The notes beneath the pieces were generated by a model, which ran no database searches, was not told the origin of the DNA, and saw nothing but the letters and a program-made list of their open reading frames with translations. Of a stretch of 64,000 nt of DNA, positions 1 through 9,035 are shown in pieces. Every line of letters begins with the position of its first letter. Positions within the stretch are counted from its first letter, which is position 1. The position numbers were made by a program, and so were the translations under genes. Source of the DNA: Solirubrobacteraceae bacterium (lineage in GTDB: Bacteria; Actinomycetota; Thermoleophilia; Solirubrobacterales; Solirubrobacteraceae); contig JAUJOT010000010.1 of the NCBI GenBank assembly GCA_030447505.1, forward strand, positions 62,001 through 126,000. Reading direction: 5' to 3'.

Positions 1-1
1 C

Positions 2-1102
2 ACGCTCACCACCGGGCCGTGGGTCGTGCACGTGCTCGAGGTGCGCCCAGCCGAGCTCGTCGGCCGCCTCGACGCGCGGCTGGCCACCGAGGTCGTGCCC
101 GAGCGCGAGCTGCTGACGAGCATCGCAGGCCGTAGCGGCGCGCTGGCCGCGCTCAACGGCGGCTACTTCGTGATCGGGCCCGACGACGGCACGCCCGGGG
201 ATCTCGCCGGCATCTCGATGCTCGACGGAGAGCTCGTCAGCGAGGCCGTCAACGGGCGCACGAGCCTGCTCGTGCCCGGACCCTCCGGCGCGGGCGCCCG
301 CGTAGCCGCGATGTCGACGCGCTTGACAGTCACGGCATCGGACGGAGCGCGGCGCGAAGTCGACGGACGCAACCGCAAGCCGGGCTTGATTCGCGGCTGT
401 GGCGGCGTCGGCGGGGATCTGCCCACCGAGCGCCCGAAGCACGACTTCACATGCACCGACGACAGCGAGCTGATCCACTTCACGCCGGCATTCGGCGCGG
501 CGAGCGAGCCCGGTGAGGGCAGCGAGGCCGTGCTCGACGCGCAGGGGCGGGTGCGCGAGCTGCGCTCCCAGCGCGGCGGCCCGATCCCGTCCGACGGCTC
601 GGTGCTGTCGGGCACCGGCGAGGGCGCCGGATGGCTGCGCGCCCATGCGCAGCCAGGCGAAAGGCTCGAGGTCGTCGCCGGCACGCTCGCCGGCGGGCTG
701 CCGCTCGGGCCGGCGCCGGCGCTCGACGTCGTCAACGGCGGGCCGCGCCTGCTGCGGGCGGGCAGGCTCGACATCACGGCCGCCGACGAGGGGTTCCACT
801 GGCCCGACAACCCCGAGTTCTACTACCGCTTCGGGGTGCGGCGCAATCCGCGCACGCTGGCCGGCACGAGCGGCGACGGGCGCCTGATCCTCGTCGCGGT
901 CGACGGTCGGCGACCGGGCTACAGCGTCGGGGCCAGCTTCGAGGAGAGCGCCCTGATCATGGCTGCACTGGGCGCGCACGATGCCGTCAACCTCGACGGC
1001 GGCGGCTCAACGGGGATGACCTTGGGCTCCACGTTGGTGACGCGTCCTTCCGACGCCACCGGTGAGCGTCCGATCGCCGACGCCCTGGTGATCGATCGCT
1101 GA
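2..1102 (+). CDS. Phosphodiester glycosidase family protein (5' end outside window)
   Basis: The frame is open from base 2, so the N-terminus and any signal peptide lie upstream. About 366 residues remain. The sequence shows LNGGYF near the visible start and NLDGGGSTGM near the C-terminus, both typical of the NAGPA/DUF2233 fold, which cleaves sugar-phosphodiester bonds or is found in secreted cell-wall-associated proteins. Secretion is an inference from the family and from the secreted phosphoesterases elsewhere in the window. The next 200 bases contain only phosphatase debris. Substrate is unknown. Confidence 0.8.
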   Translation, partial: TLTTGPWVVHVLEVRPAELVGRLDARLATEVVPERELLTSIAGRSGALAALNGGYFVIGPDDGTPGDLAGISMLDGELVSEAVNGRTSLLVPGPSGAGARVAAMSTRLTVTASDGARREVDGRNRKPGLIRGCGGVGGDLPTERPKHDFTCTDDSELIHFTPAFGAASEPGEGSEAVLDAQGRVRELRSQRGGPIPSDGSVLSGTGEGAGWLRAHAQPGERLEVVAGTLAGGLPLGPAPALDVVNGGPRLLRAGRLDITAADEGFHWPDNPEFYYRFGVRRNPRTLAGTSGDGRLILVAVDGRRPGYSVGASFEESALIMAALGAHDAVNLDGGGSTGMTLGSTLVTRPSDATGERPIADALVIDR

Positions 1103-1163
1103 GCCCGCTCCACTGTCCACAGCGCGCGAACAGGCCAACCACAGCGAGAGCGGAGGTGTCCAC

Positions 1164-1320
1164 ATGAGCATCACAGGAGGTGGACTGGCACTGGAGCGGA
1201 TCGACGACGTGCTGCTGCCCCCTCGAATAAGGGTCCGAGTCGGCGCCGGTGCTCGACACATTGGCATCTGACCACCTCCCGGTGGTGGCCGACGTCGTCC
1301 TGACCAGGGGGAGGCAGTGA
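1164..1320 (+). pseudogene. Decayed C-terminal tail of an endonuclease/exonuclease/phosphatase (EEP) gene
   Basis: Two frames each carry part of a conserved EEP ending. One encodes ERIDDVLL (RIDYVLV in the intact paralogue at 21.07-21.97 kb). Some 60 bases later another frame encodes ASDHLPVVADVV followed by a stop at 1318-1320. The C-terminal SDH motif is an EEP hallmark. No N-terminal half exists here, so this is a deletion and frameshift remnant. Its stop codon overlaps the start of the following GH3 gene (TGATG), suggesting the two were once translationally coupled. Confidence 0.6.
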
Positions 1321-2340
1321 TGAAGCTCGGAAGCGACGTCATGGGTCGGCTGGGACTGGCCGCATTGGCCGCCGTCGTGCTGGCCTGGCTGGCGGCAGCC
1401 GGCTCGGTCGCGCAGCCGGCGCCGGAGACGCGGCCCTGGGAGAACGAGGAGGCCGTGCGCGGCCTCGTGGAGAGCAAGCTCCGGCGAATGACGCTGGAGG
1501 AGAAGGTCGGCCAGCTCTTCGTGATCCACGTTTATGGGAGGACCAGCTCTTCGTGATCCACGTTTATGGGAGGACGCCGACCGCCCGCGCCCACGAGCAG
1601 ACCAACCTGAACTCCCGCCGCGGCGTCAAGAACTTCGCCGAGGCGATCGAGAAGTACCACGTCGGCGGCTTCATCTACTTCAACTGGAACGGCAACGTGC
1701 CCCAGCCGCTGGACGCCGGGCAGGTCAACGGTCTCTCCAATGGCCTGCAGGAGATCGCGATGCGACGAGGAGCGCGCATCCCGCTCTCGATCTCCACCGA
1801 CCAAGAGGGCGGCGTGGTGGCCCGCGTCACCGAGCCCACCACGGTCTTCCCCGCGAATATGGCCCTGGGCGCTACCCGTTCGGACGAGTACGCTACGGAA
1901 GCCGCGGCGATCACCGGCCGTGAGCTGCGCGCCCTCGGGATAAACACGAACCCGGCGCCAGTCCTCGACGTAAACATCAACCCGGAGAACCCGGTGATCG
2001 GGGTCCGGTCCTATTCAGAAGATCCTGAACTCGTCTCCGAGCTCGGGGCGGCGCAGGTACGCGGCTATCAGGGGGAGGGCGTCTCAACCACCGCCAAGCA
2101 CTTCCCGGGACACGGTGATACCAATGTCGACTCGCATTCCGGCCTGCCGGTCATAACCCACGACCGCAAGACCCTGGAAGAGGTGGACCTCCCGCCCTTC
2201 CGGGCGGCCATAGCGTCCGACATCGACGCCATCATGTCCGCGGCACATCGTCGTCCCGGCGCTGGACCACTCGGGCCGCCCCGCCACTCTCAGCAGGCTT
2301 ATCCTCACCGAGCTCTTGCGCAAGAAGATGGGCTCAGCGG
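1320..2340 (+). pseudogene. Beta-N-acetylhexosaminidase (GH3, NagZ-like), frameshifted and truncated
   Basis: The ATG at 1320 follows a GGGGGAGG ribosome site and starts a secretory signal (residues 1-28), then a GH3 opening with EEKVGQLFVIHVYG. A perfect 32-bp tandem duplication (1511-1542 and 1543-1574) shifts the frame; the GH3 frame resumes after it, with DQEGGVVAR and the family signature KHFPGHGDTNVDSH. After DAIMSAAH (about 2240) a second indel shifts the frame again (IVVPALDHSGRPA lies in the next frame). Coding ends at LRKKMG, where an ISL3 remnant begins, so the segment carrying the catalytic nucleophile Asp is gone. Non-functional as it stands. Confidence 0.85.
1511..1574 (+). repeat. 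Perfect 32-bp tandem duplication
   Basis: The 32-base unit beginning CCAGCTCTTCGTGATCC occurs twice with no gap. 32 is not a multiple of three, so it breaks the GH3 reading frame; removing one copy restores it. This looks like a recent slippage or repair event. Confidence 0.95.
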
Positions 2341-2621
2341 GAGGACGACATGCGCGTCACGACGGCATTCAACAGGTTGCTCTGCCTGCGCGGGGCATCG
2401 GTCATCGACGTTTCGTTTGCTGGCGAGGGGGGGACACCGTCGGGCCGATCGTCGCCAGGGTCGTCGCCGACCGCCTCGACGACAGCAGGCTCGCCGGGCT
2501 GATCGCGATCGGCGTCGACGAGATCAGTCACCGCCGCGGCGCACGCTGCGTCCTCGAAAAGCCGCGGCCGCTCGAGCGGTTCCTCGCGGAGCTGGCGAGC
2601 GCCGAACACGCCAGGACGTGA
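2341..2621 (+). mobile_element. ISL3-family transposase remnant (N-terminal part)
   Basis: An ATG at 2350 starts MRVTTAFNRLLCLRGASV, a typical ISL3 transposase opening. After a frame change and the loss of the zinc-binding region, the next frame reads GDTVGPIVARVVADRL and IAIGVDEISHRRG, where the D of VDEIS is a catalytic residue. The remainder of the transposase is missing; the last 25 codons cannot be assigned. The piece abuts the broken GH3 gene on one side and the convergent kynureninase-like gene on the other. A different, C-terminal ISL3 piece lies near 50.4-51.0 kb. Confidence 0.7.
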
Positions 2622-2627
2622 CGGGCG

Positions 2628-3806
2628 CTACGCGCGCACCGCCGTCCGGCCGCGGTCGCGCGCGCCAAATCGCTCGACGGCGGCGCACACGGCGTCCACG
2701 TCGCGCGCGTCGTTGAAGTAGTGAAACGACAGCCGGACGAACGGGTGGCGCGGACTGACGCTGATCCCGCAGCGCGCGAGCCAGCCCGCAAGTTCGTCCG
2801 GGTCGTCATCGAACAGCGCGAGGTGGGCGCCGCGGCGGTCCGGTGCGATGGCCGCGAAGCGCTCGCCGCACGCGCTGAGCCTGTCTGCGGCAAGCACGGT
2901 CAACGCGCCCACGTGCCGCTGGACCTCGTGCATGTCGAGCTCCGCGAGCAGGCTCATCCCGGCGCTCGCGGCGTAGAGCGCGCCGACGTCCGGCGTACCG
3001 ATCTCATAGCGTCGAGCGTTCGGCGCGAAGTCCAGCCGTCGCGGGTCGAACGCGAACGGGTCGACGCGCCCAAACCAGCCCGTCAGCACCGGGTCCAGCT
3101 CGGTGCCCTCGCGGACGTACAGGAACGCCACACCAGGCAGCCCGAGCATGTACTTCGCCGCACCGGCGACGAGGAAGTCGCACTCCAGGTCGGCGACGTC
3201 GACCGGCCGGACGCCGATGGCCTGATAGGCGTCGACGAAGACCGCCGCCCCATGCGCGTGCGCCGTCCGCGCGATGTCGCTGACCGGCAGCGCCGCGCCG
3301 TGCAAGTACGTCACCAGCGGGACCGAGACGAGCGCCGTGCGCGCGTCCACGGCGGCGGCGTACGCCGCCTCGTCGGCGTCCCTGCCGGCCGCGCCCGGGG
3401 CATCGACGAAGCGCACCCGAGCGCCGTGGCGGTGCTGGGCGAGCCATACGTGGGCGACCGACGGGAACTCGCCGACCGAGGCCACGATCGTGTCTCGCTG
3501 GCCGAGCTTCAGCGTGGAGATGACCTGGTACGCGCCGATCGACGCGTTCGGCAGTAGCGCGACCTGCTCGGCGTCGGCGCCGATGAGGGCGGCGAACCCG
3601 CGCCGGCAGCGCTCTGCCTCGGCCTCGAACTGCGACCACGCGGCCTCCCCCGCGGTCATCGCGTCGAGCATCCGGGCCAGCGCCGCGTCGAGCGCGTCAG
3701 AGCGCGCCCCGAGGCTGCACGAGGCCAGGTGGACGGTCGCGTCGAGCGCGGGGAACCGGCGGCGGAACTTGGCCGGCGAGGGCTCCGGAGCGCCGGCCAG
3801 GGTCAC
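2628..3806 (-). CDS. Kynureninase-like PLP enzyme (aminotransferase class V fold)
   Basis: 392 residues, GTG start at 3806 overlapping the dioxygenase stop (GTGA). The fold-type I features are clear: a substrate-loop NASIGAYQV (about residue 87), PLP-contacting VDAYQAIG (Asp192) and the Schiff-base lysine in GAAKYMLG (Lys218). The class V family includes kynureninase and cysteine-desulfurase-like enzymes. Directly behind a tryptophan 2,3-dioxygenase, cleavage of (hydroxy)kynurenine to (hydroxy)anthranilate plus alanine is the likely reaction, an inference from context. Last gene of a four-gene operon; its stop lies 6 bases from the convergent ISL3 remnant. Confidence 0.85.
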   Translation of the reverse strand: MTLAGAPEPSPAKFRRRFPALDATVHLASCSLGARSDALDAALARMLDAMTAGEAAWSQFEAEAERCRRGFAALIGADAEQVALLPNASIGAYQVISTLKLGQRDTIVASVGEFPSVAHVWLAQHRHGARVRFVDAPGAAGRDADEAAYAAAVDARTALVSVPLVTYLHGAALPVSDIARTAHAHGAAVFVDAYQAIGVRPVDVADLECDFLVAGAAKYMLGLPGVAFLYVREGTELDPVLTGWFGRVDPFAFDPRRLDFAPNARRYEIGTPDVGALYAASAGMSLLAELDMHEVQRHVGALTVLAADRLSACGERFAAIAPDRRGAHLALFDDDPDELAGWLARCGISVSPRHPFVRLSFHYFNDARDVDAVCAAVERFGARDRGRTAVRA

Positions 3807-4564
3807 GCCCACCCGCCGGCCGACGATGCCTCGAGCGAGCTCGCTGTCGAGATCGGGCAGGCGCCGCCGAGCGGACCCGTGGCGGTCAGCTCGCTGCGAA
3901 CGCGCCACAGCCGTGGAAAGAACTTCTGGCTCAGCAGGCCGGCCAGCGCGTCGACCGGCGTGCCTTTGGTGCCCACTGCGCCGTGGCCGATGATGCGCGT
4001 GGCGATCTTGAAGTGCCGCGCGCGCCAGATCGCAATGCGGTCGTCCCATTCGACGAGGGCCTCGGCGAGCCGGTACAGCGGTGCGTCGGGGCTGCCGCGA
4101 TACAGCTCGGCCAGATCGACGTCGTGCTTGTCCAGCAGCACATCGAAGGCGCTGCCGAGCTCGCGGCTGACCCGCCGCGTCGCGTTCCATCCCGGCGACT
4201 CGAAGCCGGAGCCGTGTCCGAGCACCGTGCGAATGAGCTGAAACGACCACGGCGTCAGGTGGCGCAGCATCTCCAGCTGGTCGGTGATGAGCTGGATGCC
4301 CAGCGACGCGCGCGCCAGCATCCGGACCGCGCCGTCGATCTGCGCGGATTCCACCAGCGTCAAGGCCTCCTCGACCTCCGCGCAAGCGTGCTTGAGCCAC
4401 AGCTCCGTCGACTGGTGGACGCTCTGGAACAGCAGCTCGTCGTGGTGAATTCGCTCGTCCCGGCTCCGTTGCAGCGACAGCAGCTCGTCGGTTCGCATGT
4501 AGCGCGCGTAGTCGGTCTCGCCGGGTCCGTCGAGGATCGGGACCGCGTAGTCCTCGGGGGTCAT
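3803..4564 (-). CDS. kynA: Tryptophan 2,3-dioxygenase
   Basis: 253 residues, ATG at 4564 inside an ATGA overlap with the ATP-grasp gene. Haem-dioxygenase signatures are present: DELLFQSVHQSTELWLKH (distal His and tryptophan-pocket segment), LTPWSFQLIRTVLGHGSG, and WRARHFKIATRIIG (proximal haem His) followed by GAVGTKGT, equivalent to the GTGGS loop. It opens the indole ring of L-tryptophan to N-formylkynurenine in the cytoplasm. Length and motif order match bacterial KynA. Located in a secondary-metabolite-like operon, so it probably feeds product assembly rather than tryptophan catabolism. Confidence 0.92.
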   Translation of the reverse strand: MTPEDYAVPILDGPGETDYARYMRTDELLSLQRSRDERIHHDELLFQSVHQSTELWLKHACAEVEEALTLVESAQIDGAVRMLARASLGIQLITDQLEMLRHLTPWSFQLIRTVLGHGSGFESPGWNATRRVSRELGSAFDVLLDKHDVDLAELYRGSPDAPLYRLAEALVEWDDRIAIWRARHFKIATRIIGHGAVGTKGTPVDALAGLLSQKFFPRLWRVRSELTATGPLGGACPISTASSLEASSAGGWA

Positions 4565-6033
4565 GCCGGGCCTCCCTTGTCGCCGGGTGTCGAATGGGTG
4601 AAGACGCAGGTGCCGCGCGTGCCGCTGTTGCCGTAGGTGATGATCGCGCCGTCGCGCGCGCGCAGCGCGCGGACGAACGCGCCGGCATAGCCCTCGTCGT
4701 TCGCGAAGATGCCCCAGTTGGCCTGCCAGAGCTCGATCTCGCCGCTCGCTTGGTCCACCACCCGCTCGGGCGCCGGGACCACGACCTCCTGCGCGACGTA
4801 GTCCTCGCCGGCGATCGCGTGCAGCGCATCGGACCACTCGCTATCGGTCAGCTCGCGTCCGAGCAGCGCGCCGGCACCGCCGCAGCCCACGCCGCGCTTG
4901 AGGATCAGCGACTCGCGCCGCTCGCGGCAGTGCTCGATCAGCGCCGCTCGGTCGCTCGCGCCCGCGCCCGCGCCCGTGCCGACCGTCCGCGTCCACGGCA
5001 CGATCCGATCGATGAGCTCGAGCTCCTTCGCCCGGAAGCACGCGCGGTGGCGCGGGTCGTGCAAGAGCGCGAGATTGGCCTTGCTCTCGACGAGGCCGCA
5101 CTCCAATGACGTGAACAGCGCGGTGCCGCCTTCCGCGTGGGCGTCCGCGATCATCTGCATGACCTCCGCGCCCGAGGAGTAGCACTGCAGCAGTTGCTCG
5201 GCGGTGAAGTAACGGAGCAGCACGTCGAGCTCCACGCCGTCGAGCGTGAGCTTGCCGCGGCGCATCGAAAGCTGCTGAACTTCGCCTAGGAGCAGCGAGA
5301 TCCCATAGCGCTGCATCGCCTCCTCGATCGCGGTGAACACGTGCGCGTGCTCGCGCAGCCCGCCCGGGCCCTCGATCAGCGCCACCACGGGCTCCCCGCG
5401 CGAACCGACCCGCCGCGCGGCACGCCGCAGCTCGCCGGCGAGCACGAGCGCGGTGTCGCGGTAGGCGAGCTGCTCGCGGCGCGCGAACTCGGCGAAGGCG
5501 GGGATGTCGAGGAAGGCGCGGTTCATCTGGGCGGCATCGATGCCGCCCAGCTCGCTGCCGACGTTGAACTCGAGCAGCCTGAACCTCGTGCCGTCGTGAT
5601 AGGCGTCGGCCCGGCTGTAGCGCTCGGGACGGCCAGTCGCGCCGATGCGCATCAGCTCGGACTGGCGCTCGTCAATACCAAGCGCAGCGCAGTAGCGGCC
5701 GACGTCGCCGTCAAAGCAGCGCTCGGGCAGGGAAGTGAGCAGGTCGAACAGCGCGCTCAGGTCGCTGGCGAACGTCACGATCTCTCCGTAGTCGGCGAAC
5801 AGCGGCCGGCTCAGCCTCAAGTCGCCGTACGCGTCGAGATAGGTCGGCGGCAGCACGAGCTCTTCGAACGATGCACGCAGCGCACTGCAGGCGTCTGTGC
5901 ACTCGGCGACGTAGCGGGCGGTCACGGTGTCGCCGACGGCATCCGGCGGGACCGCCGACGGTGCTCGGCGCGCATCAGGCGCGGCCCGCGCGATGGCAGT
6001 CGCCGCGGACACTCGGTGCTGTTCGCCGGTCAT
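4561..6033 (-). CDS. ATP-grasp ligase (circularly permuted / glutathionylspermidine-synthase-like)
   Basis: 490 residues, ATG at 6033 in an ATGA overlap with the upstream fusion gene. An EFNVGSELGGID segment (about residue 170) and a glycine-rich loop LKRGVGCGGAGALLG (about 395) followed by AQEVVVP resemble the metal and nucleotide sites of circularly permuted ATP-grasp enzymes, which form amide bonds through acyl-phosphates. It sits between an ATP-grasp/GNAT fusion and kynA, so joining an amino acid or amine to a kynurenine or anthranilate acid is the natural proposal. Exact substrate unknown; the subfamily call is tentative, the ATP-grasp call firmer. Confidence 0.7.
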   Translation of the reverse strand: MTGEQHRVSAATAIARAAPDARRAPSAVPPDAVGDTVTARYVAECTDACSALRASFEELVLPPTYLDAYGDLRLSRPLFADYGEIVTFASDLSALFDLLTSLPERCFDGDVGRYCAALGIDERQSELMRIGATGRPERYSRADAYHDGTRFRLLEFNVGSELGGIDAAQMNRAFLDIPAFAEFARREQLAYRDTALVLAGELRRAARRVGSRGEPVVALIEGPGGLREHAHVFTAIEEAMQRYGISLLLGEVQQLSMRRGKLTLDGVELDVLLRYFTAEQLLQCYSSGAEVMQMIADAHAEGGTALFTSLECGLVESKANLALLHDPRHRACFRAKELELIDRIVPWTRTVGTGAGAGASDRAALIEHCRERRESLILKRGVGCGGAGALLGRELTDSEWSDALHAIAGEDYVAQEVVVPAPERVVDQASGEIELWQANWGIFANDEGYAGAFVRALRARDGAIITYGNSGTRGTCVFTHSTPGDKGGPA

Positions 6034-8462
6034 CCGAATGCGCGGGCGTTGCGCAGGACGGGAACGGGCTCCGGGACGGCGGGGAGGAGCGGCAGATGCG
6101 CCTGCATCCCCCGGTCCATCTCGCGCAGGCGGGCGTGAAGGGCATCGTGGTCGCGCCCGGGCGTGAGGTACACGAGCGACCACAAGTCGGTGGGCGCGAA
6201 GCCGTGGCGCTCCTTGAAGGCGAAGTTGCCCCGCCCGGCCTCGACGAACCGGCAGCCCTCGCGCACCGCGAAGCGGATCGACTCGAAGATCAGGAAAGAG
6301 TACGTGCCGAGCTCCGACCGGCGAGCGTAGTCGTGGCCGCCGGCCCACAGGTACAGGCTGTCGTGGTGCAGGAACGTCAGGAACGCCCCAATCGCTTCGC
6401 CGTCGCGCTCGGCCACGAGCAGCGTCGCCCCGGGCACGCGGCTGAGGGCGGCGAAGGTCTCGACGTTGTACAGCGGCGGCCCGTGCCGGCTCGAGGTCGC
6501 CTCGGCCAGCGCGGCGACATCGGCGAGCTGCGGCTGCATCGCTTCGCCGCGCAGGACGTTGAGCGTGAGGCCGCGCTCGGTGCTGCGGCGCCACAGGCGA
6601 CACAGCTCACGACGGGCGTGCCCGCTCATCGTCGCCAGGTGCGCCTCGACTCCGCGCGAAACGTCCGCGCGATAGGCACGGTCGAGAACCAGCGAGATCG
6701 TCGGCGGCGACACTGCGCTCCACGCCGCGGCGACGTCGGGCTCGAGGTTTCCGACGACGAGCGCGGCGGCGCCCCAGAGGCGTGCCTGCTCGAAGCCGCG
6801 ATCGACGATCCGCCGCGCCTGCTGCAGGGGGGCCGCGTTGGGTCCGTAGAAGGCGTACAAGCTCGGCGTCACCGCGACAGGCGCGCCCCAGACCGGGCCA
6901 ACTCCCGCGTCGGTCTCGTAAGCGTTCCACATCGGCGAGTCGTCGACGAGGTAGAACGGGTCGACCGCCGCGGTGTCGGAATGGCGCAGGTAGCACCGCG
7001 TGATGTGGCGCTCGGCCGTGGCTCGCTCCCACGCTCGCAGCCAGCCCTCGCTGTCGAACACGTGGTCGGCCGCGGCCGGCGGCAGCGAGGGCACGCGCTC
7101 GTCCCACCACGTGGCCGCTGATCGGCGTGCCAGCGGGACGACGGGAGCGAACTCGCGCGTGTCGGCCGGCCGCTCGTCACCACCACCGGCGCTGTCGCCC
7201 GAGCGCGTATCGGCCGCGCCGCCGATCGGCGCCGGCGGCGCTGACAGCGGCTCCGTCGAGAGCAGCAGGTGACGCTCGACCTCGTCGAGCCGCGCCTCGC
7301 ACTGGACCTCGCTCTCGCCGGTGACGATCGCGAACCCGAGGCGCGACATGAAGCCGTCGGGCGGCAGCCTGAGGACGTCGCCCTCCGACACCTCCCAGCA
7401 GACGCGGTCCAGCCATGCCGGCACCGGCCACCGCGGATCGAGCTTGCGCCCGAGCACGCGGATGTCGGCCCTGGGATAGAAGAAGCGGATCGCGGCCGCG
7501 CCCCGGCGGGTAGCGGCCAGCCGCGGGCGCCGGCCCACGGCGATGTCGGCGGCCGCACGGGCGGTGTCGACGCCGGTCGACAACCTGCCGACGTACGGGA
7601 TGAGGTCGCCGCCGAGCCGCGCGTTGACTTCGATGACGCGAAGGCCGGTCGCCGTCAGGCGCAGCTCGGTGTGGGTGATGCCGCGGTCGACGCTTAGCGC
7701 GCGGTGCGCCGCGACGACGACCTCGCGGATGCGCTCGCGGGGCAGCGACGCGTCGGGCCGCGAGCAGACGACGTGGCCGGTCTCCTCGAAGAATGGCGCC
7801 AAGCCGAGGCGCTTCCTCGCGACGACCGCGATCTCGAGCTCGCCGTCGAGGACGGCGCAGTCGACGCTGATCTCGGGGCCCTCGAGATACTCCTCGACGA
7901 GCACGCCGGCAAGCGCGTCTACGCCCGGCAGGCGCGAGCCGGTGGCGAGCTCGTAGGCAGCCGGCAGCTCGTCCGGGCCGGCCACCATCGTCACGCCGAC
8001 GCTGCCCGCCAGCGCGCGTGGCTTGACGACCACGGGGTAGCCAATGCGCTGCGCCGCCGTCTGGGCCCCGTCGAGTGTCACGGCGTGCTCGGCGCGCGCC
8101 GACGGCACCCCGGCCGCGTCCAGCGCACGACGCGTGGCGAGCTTGTCGCGGCAGCGCGCCGCCGCCGCGCTATCGATGTGCGCGATGCCCAGCTGCGCCG
8201 CGATCTCCGCGGCCAGCCGCACCCGGGTCTCGTCGTAGGTCAGGACGCCGGCCAGCTCGTGGCGGTCGCCGCACGAGCGCGCCGCGGCGAGCACCGCGGC
8301 CTCGTCGTCGAGGCACGCGAGCAGCCCGTCGACGATGTACGGACGCTGCCATGTCGCCGGCGCCGACTGCACGAGCACCAGCCGGTAGGTCTTCGCGATC
8401 GTGGCACAGACATACTCGCGGTACAGCCGGTCGCCGCTTGCGATCAGCAGGATGGTTTCCAT
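6030..8462 (-). CDS. Fusion of ATP-grasp amino-acid ligase and GNAT/FemAB-like acyltransferase
   Basis: 810 residues, ATG at 8462 behind GGAGGTGGAAGC. Residues 1-400 form an ATP-grasp ligase of the L-amino-acid-ligase/carboxylase type: VVVKPRALAGSVGV (ATP lysine loop), VEEYLEGPEISVD, and metal-binding VIEVNARLGGD. A Gly/Ala/Ser-rich linker (about 405-450) leads to a C-terminal peptidoglycan-biosynthesis-type GNAT domain with SRHGPPLYN, YSFLIFESIRFAVREG and RGNFAFKERHGF. ATP-grasp makes an acyl-phosphate for amide bonds; GNAT/Fem domains transfer acyl or aminoacyl groups. Both activities in one chain suggest two consecutive acylations. First gene of the minus-strand operon. Confidence 0.8.
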   Translation of the reverse strand: METILLIASGDRLYREYVCATIAKTYRLVLVQSAPATWQRPYIVDGLLACLDDEAAVLAAARSCGDRHELAGVLTYDETRVRLAAEIAAQLGIAHIDSAAAARCRDKLATRRALDAAGVPSARAEHAVTLDGAQTAAQRIGYPVVVKPRALAGSVGVTMVAGPDELPAAYELATGSRLPGVDALAGVLVEEYLEGPEISVDCAVLDGELEIAVVARKRLGLAPFFEETGHVVCSRPDASLPRERIREVVVAAHRALSVDRGITHTELRLTATGLRVIEVNARLGGDLIPYVGRLSTGVDTARAAADIAVGRRPRLAATRRGAAAIRFFYPRADIRVLGRKLDPRWPVPAWLDRVCWEVSEGDVLRLPPDGFMSRLGFAIVTGESEVQCEARLDEVERHLLLSTEPLSAPPAPIGGAADTRSGDSAGGGDERPADTREFAPVVPLARRSAATWWDERVPSLPPAAADHVFDSEGWLRAWERATAERHITRCYLRHSDTAAVDPFYLVDDSPMWNAYETDAGVGPVWGAPVAVTPSLYAFYGPNAAPLQQARRIVDRGFEQARLWGAAALVVGNLEPDVAAAWSAVSPPTISLVLDRAYRADVSRGVEAHLATMSGHARRELCRLWRRSTERGLTLNVLRGEAMQPQLADVAALAEATSSRHGPPLYNVETFAALSRVPGATLLVAERDGEAIGAFLTFLHHDSLYLWAGGHDYARRSELGTYSFLIFESIRFAVREGCRFVEAGRGNFAFKERHGFAPTDLWSLVYLTPGRDHDALHARLREMDRGMQAHLPLLPAVPEPVPVLRNARAFG

Positions 8463-9035
8463 GCTTCCACCTCCATCTCGCCTGGGACGACCCGGGCGTG
8501 GTAGGCCGGCCGCGGATCTTTCAATTCACTCAAGACGCTCTCCTTCACCGTCATTGGCCTCGCCTGCTGCGATATCTGTCAGATCCGCGCGCGTGGACTT
8601 TGGAGGGGGGAGGCGTCGATTGCGGGCAGCGCGTCTCATGCATTTTCCACCCGTATACAAGAACGTAGCCGAGGCGTCACGGGGCTCTATGTCGTCGCGT
8701 TAGCGTATCGATCGACTCCGTGAACATGTGACGATTCGGTGATGCGCGCTGGCGGTCGTTTCGCAGTGGGCTGGCTCTAGCAGTGCTCTCCGCGGGTCAG
8801 CAGCATGCGACCTGCATCGTGTCAGCCATGGACCTCGCCAGTGTGCGGATAGTCGCAGGATGGCGTCGGCGCGGCACACCGGTTTGTGTCGCGCTGGGTC
8901 ACAAGGCTTGACAGGTGTGAGAGCGTGGCAACCCTCACAACGACTGGCGTCACAACACGTTCACCTGCCATCCAGGACCGCCCGCTATGTTCCGATTCTG
9001 TCCGGCCCTGCGAATCGGAACGGAATTCAGACTAA
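8463..9035. promoter_or_regulatory. 573-bp divergent promoter region of the kynurenine-type cluster
   Basis: No coding signal is seen on either strand. The region separates the two divergent operons and is locally less GC-rich. A TTGACA hexamer at 8908-8913 could be a -35 element for the plus operon, but no convincing -10 follows at 17 bases. Several GTGNNA/TCACA half-sites are scattered between 8710 and 8960. Regulatory role inferred from position only. Confidence 0.4.

Noticed and set aside
8905-8945. Full sigma-70 promoter for the plus biosynthetic operon
   Set aside because: TTGACA is present, but no plausible -10 hexamer lies at 16-18 bases.
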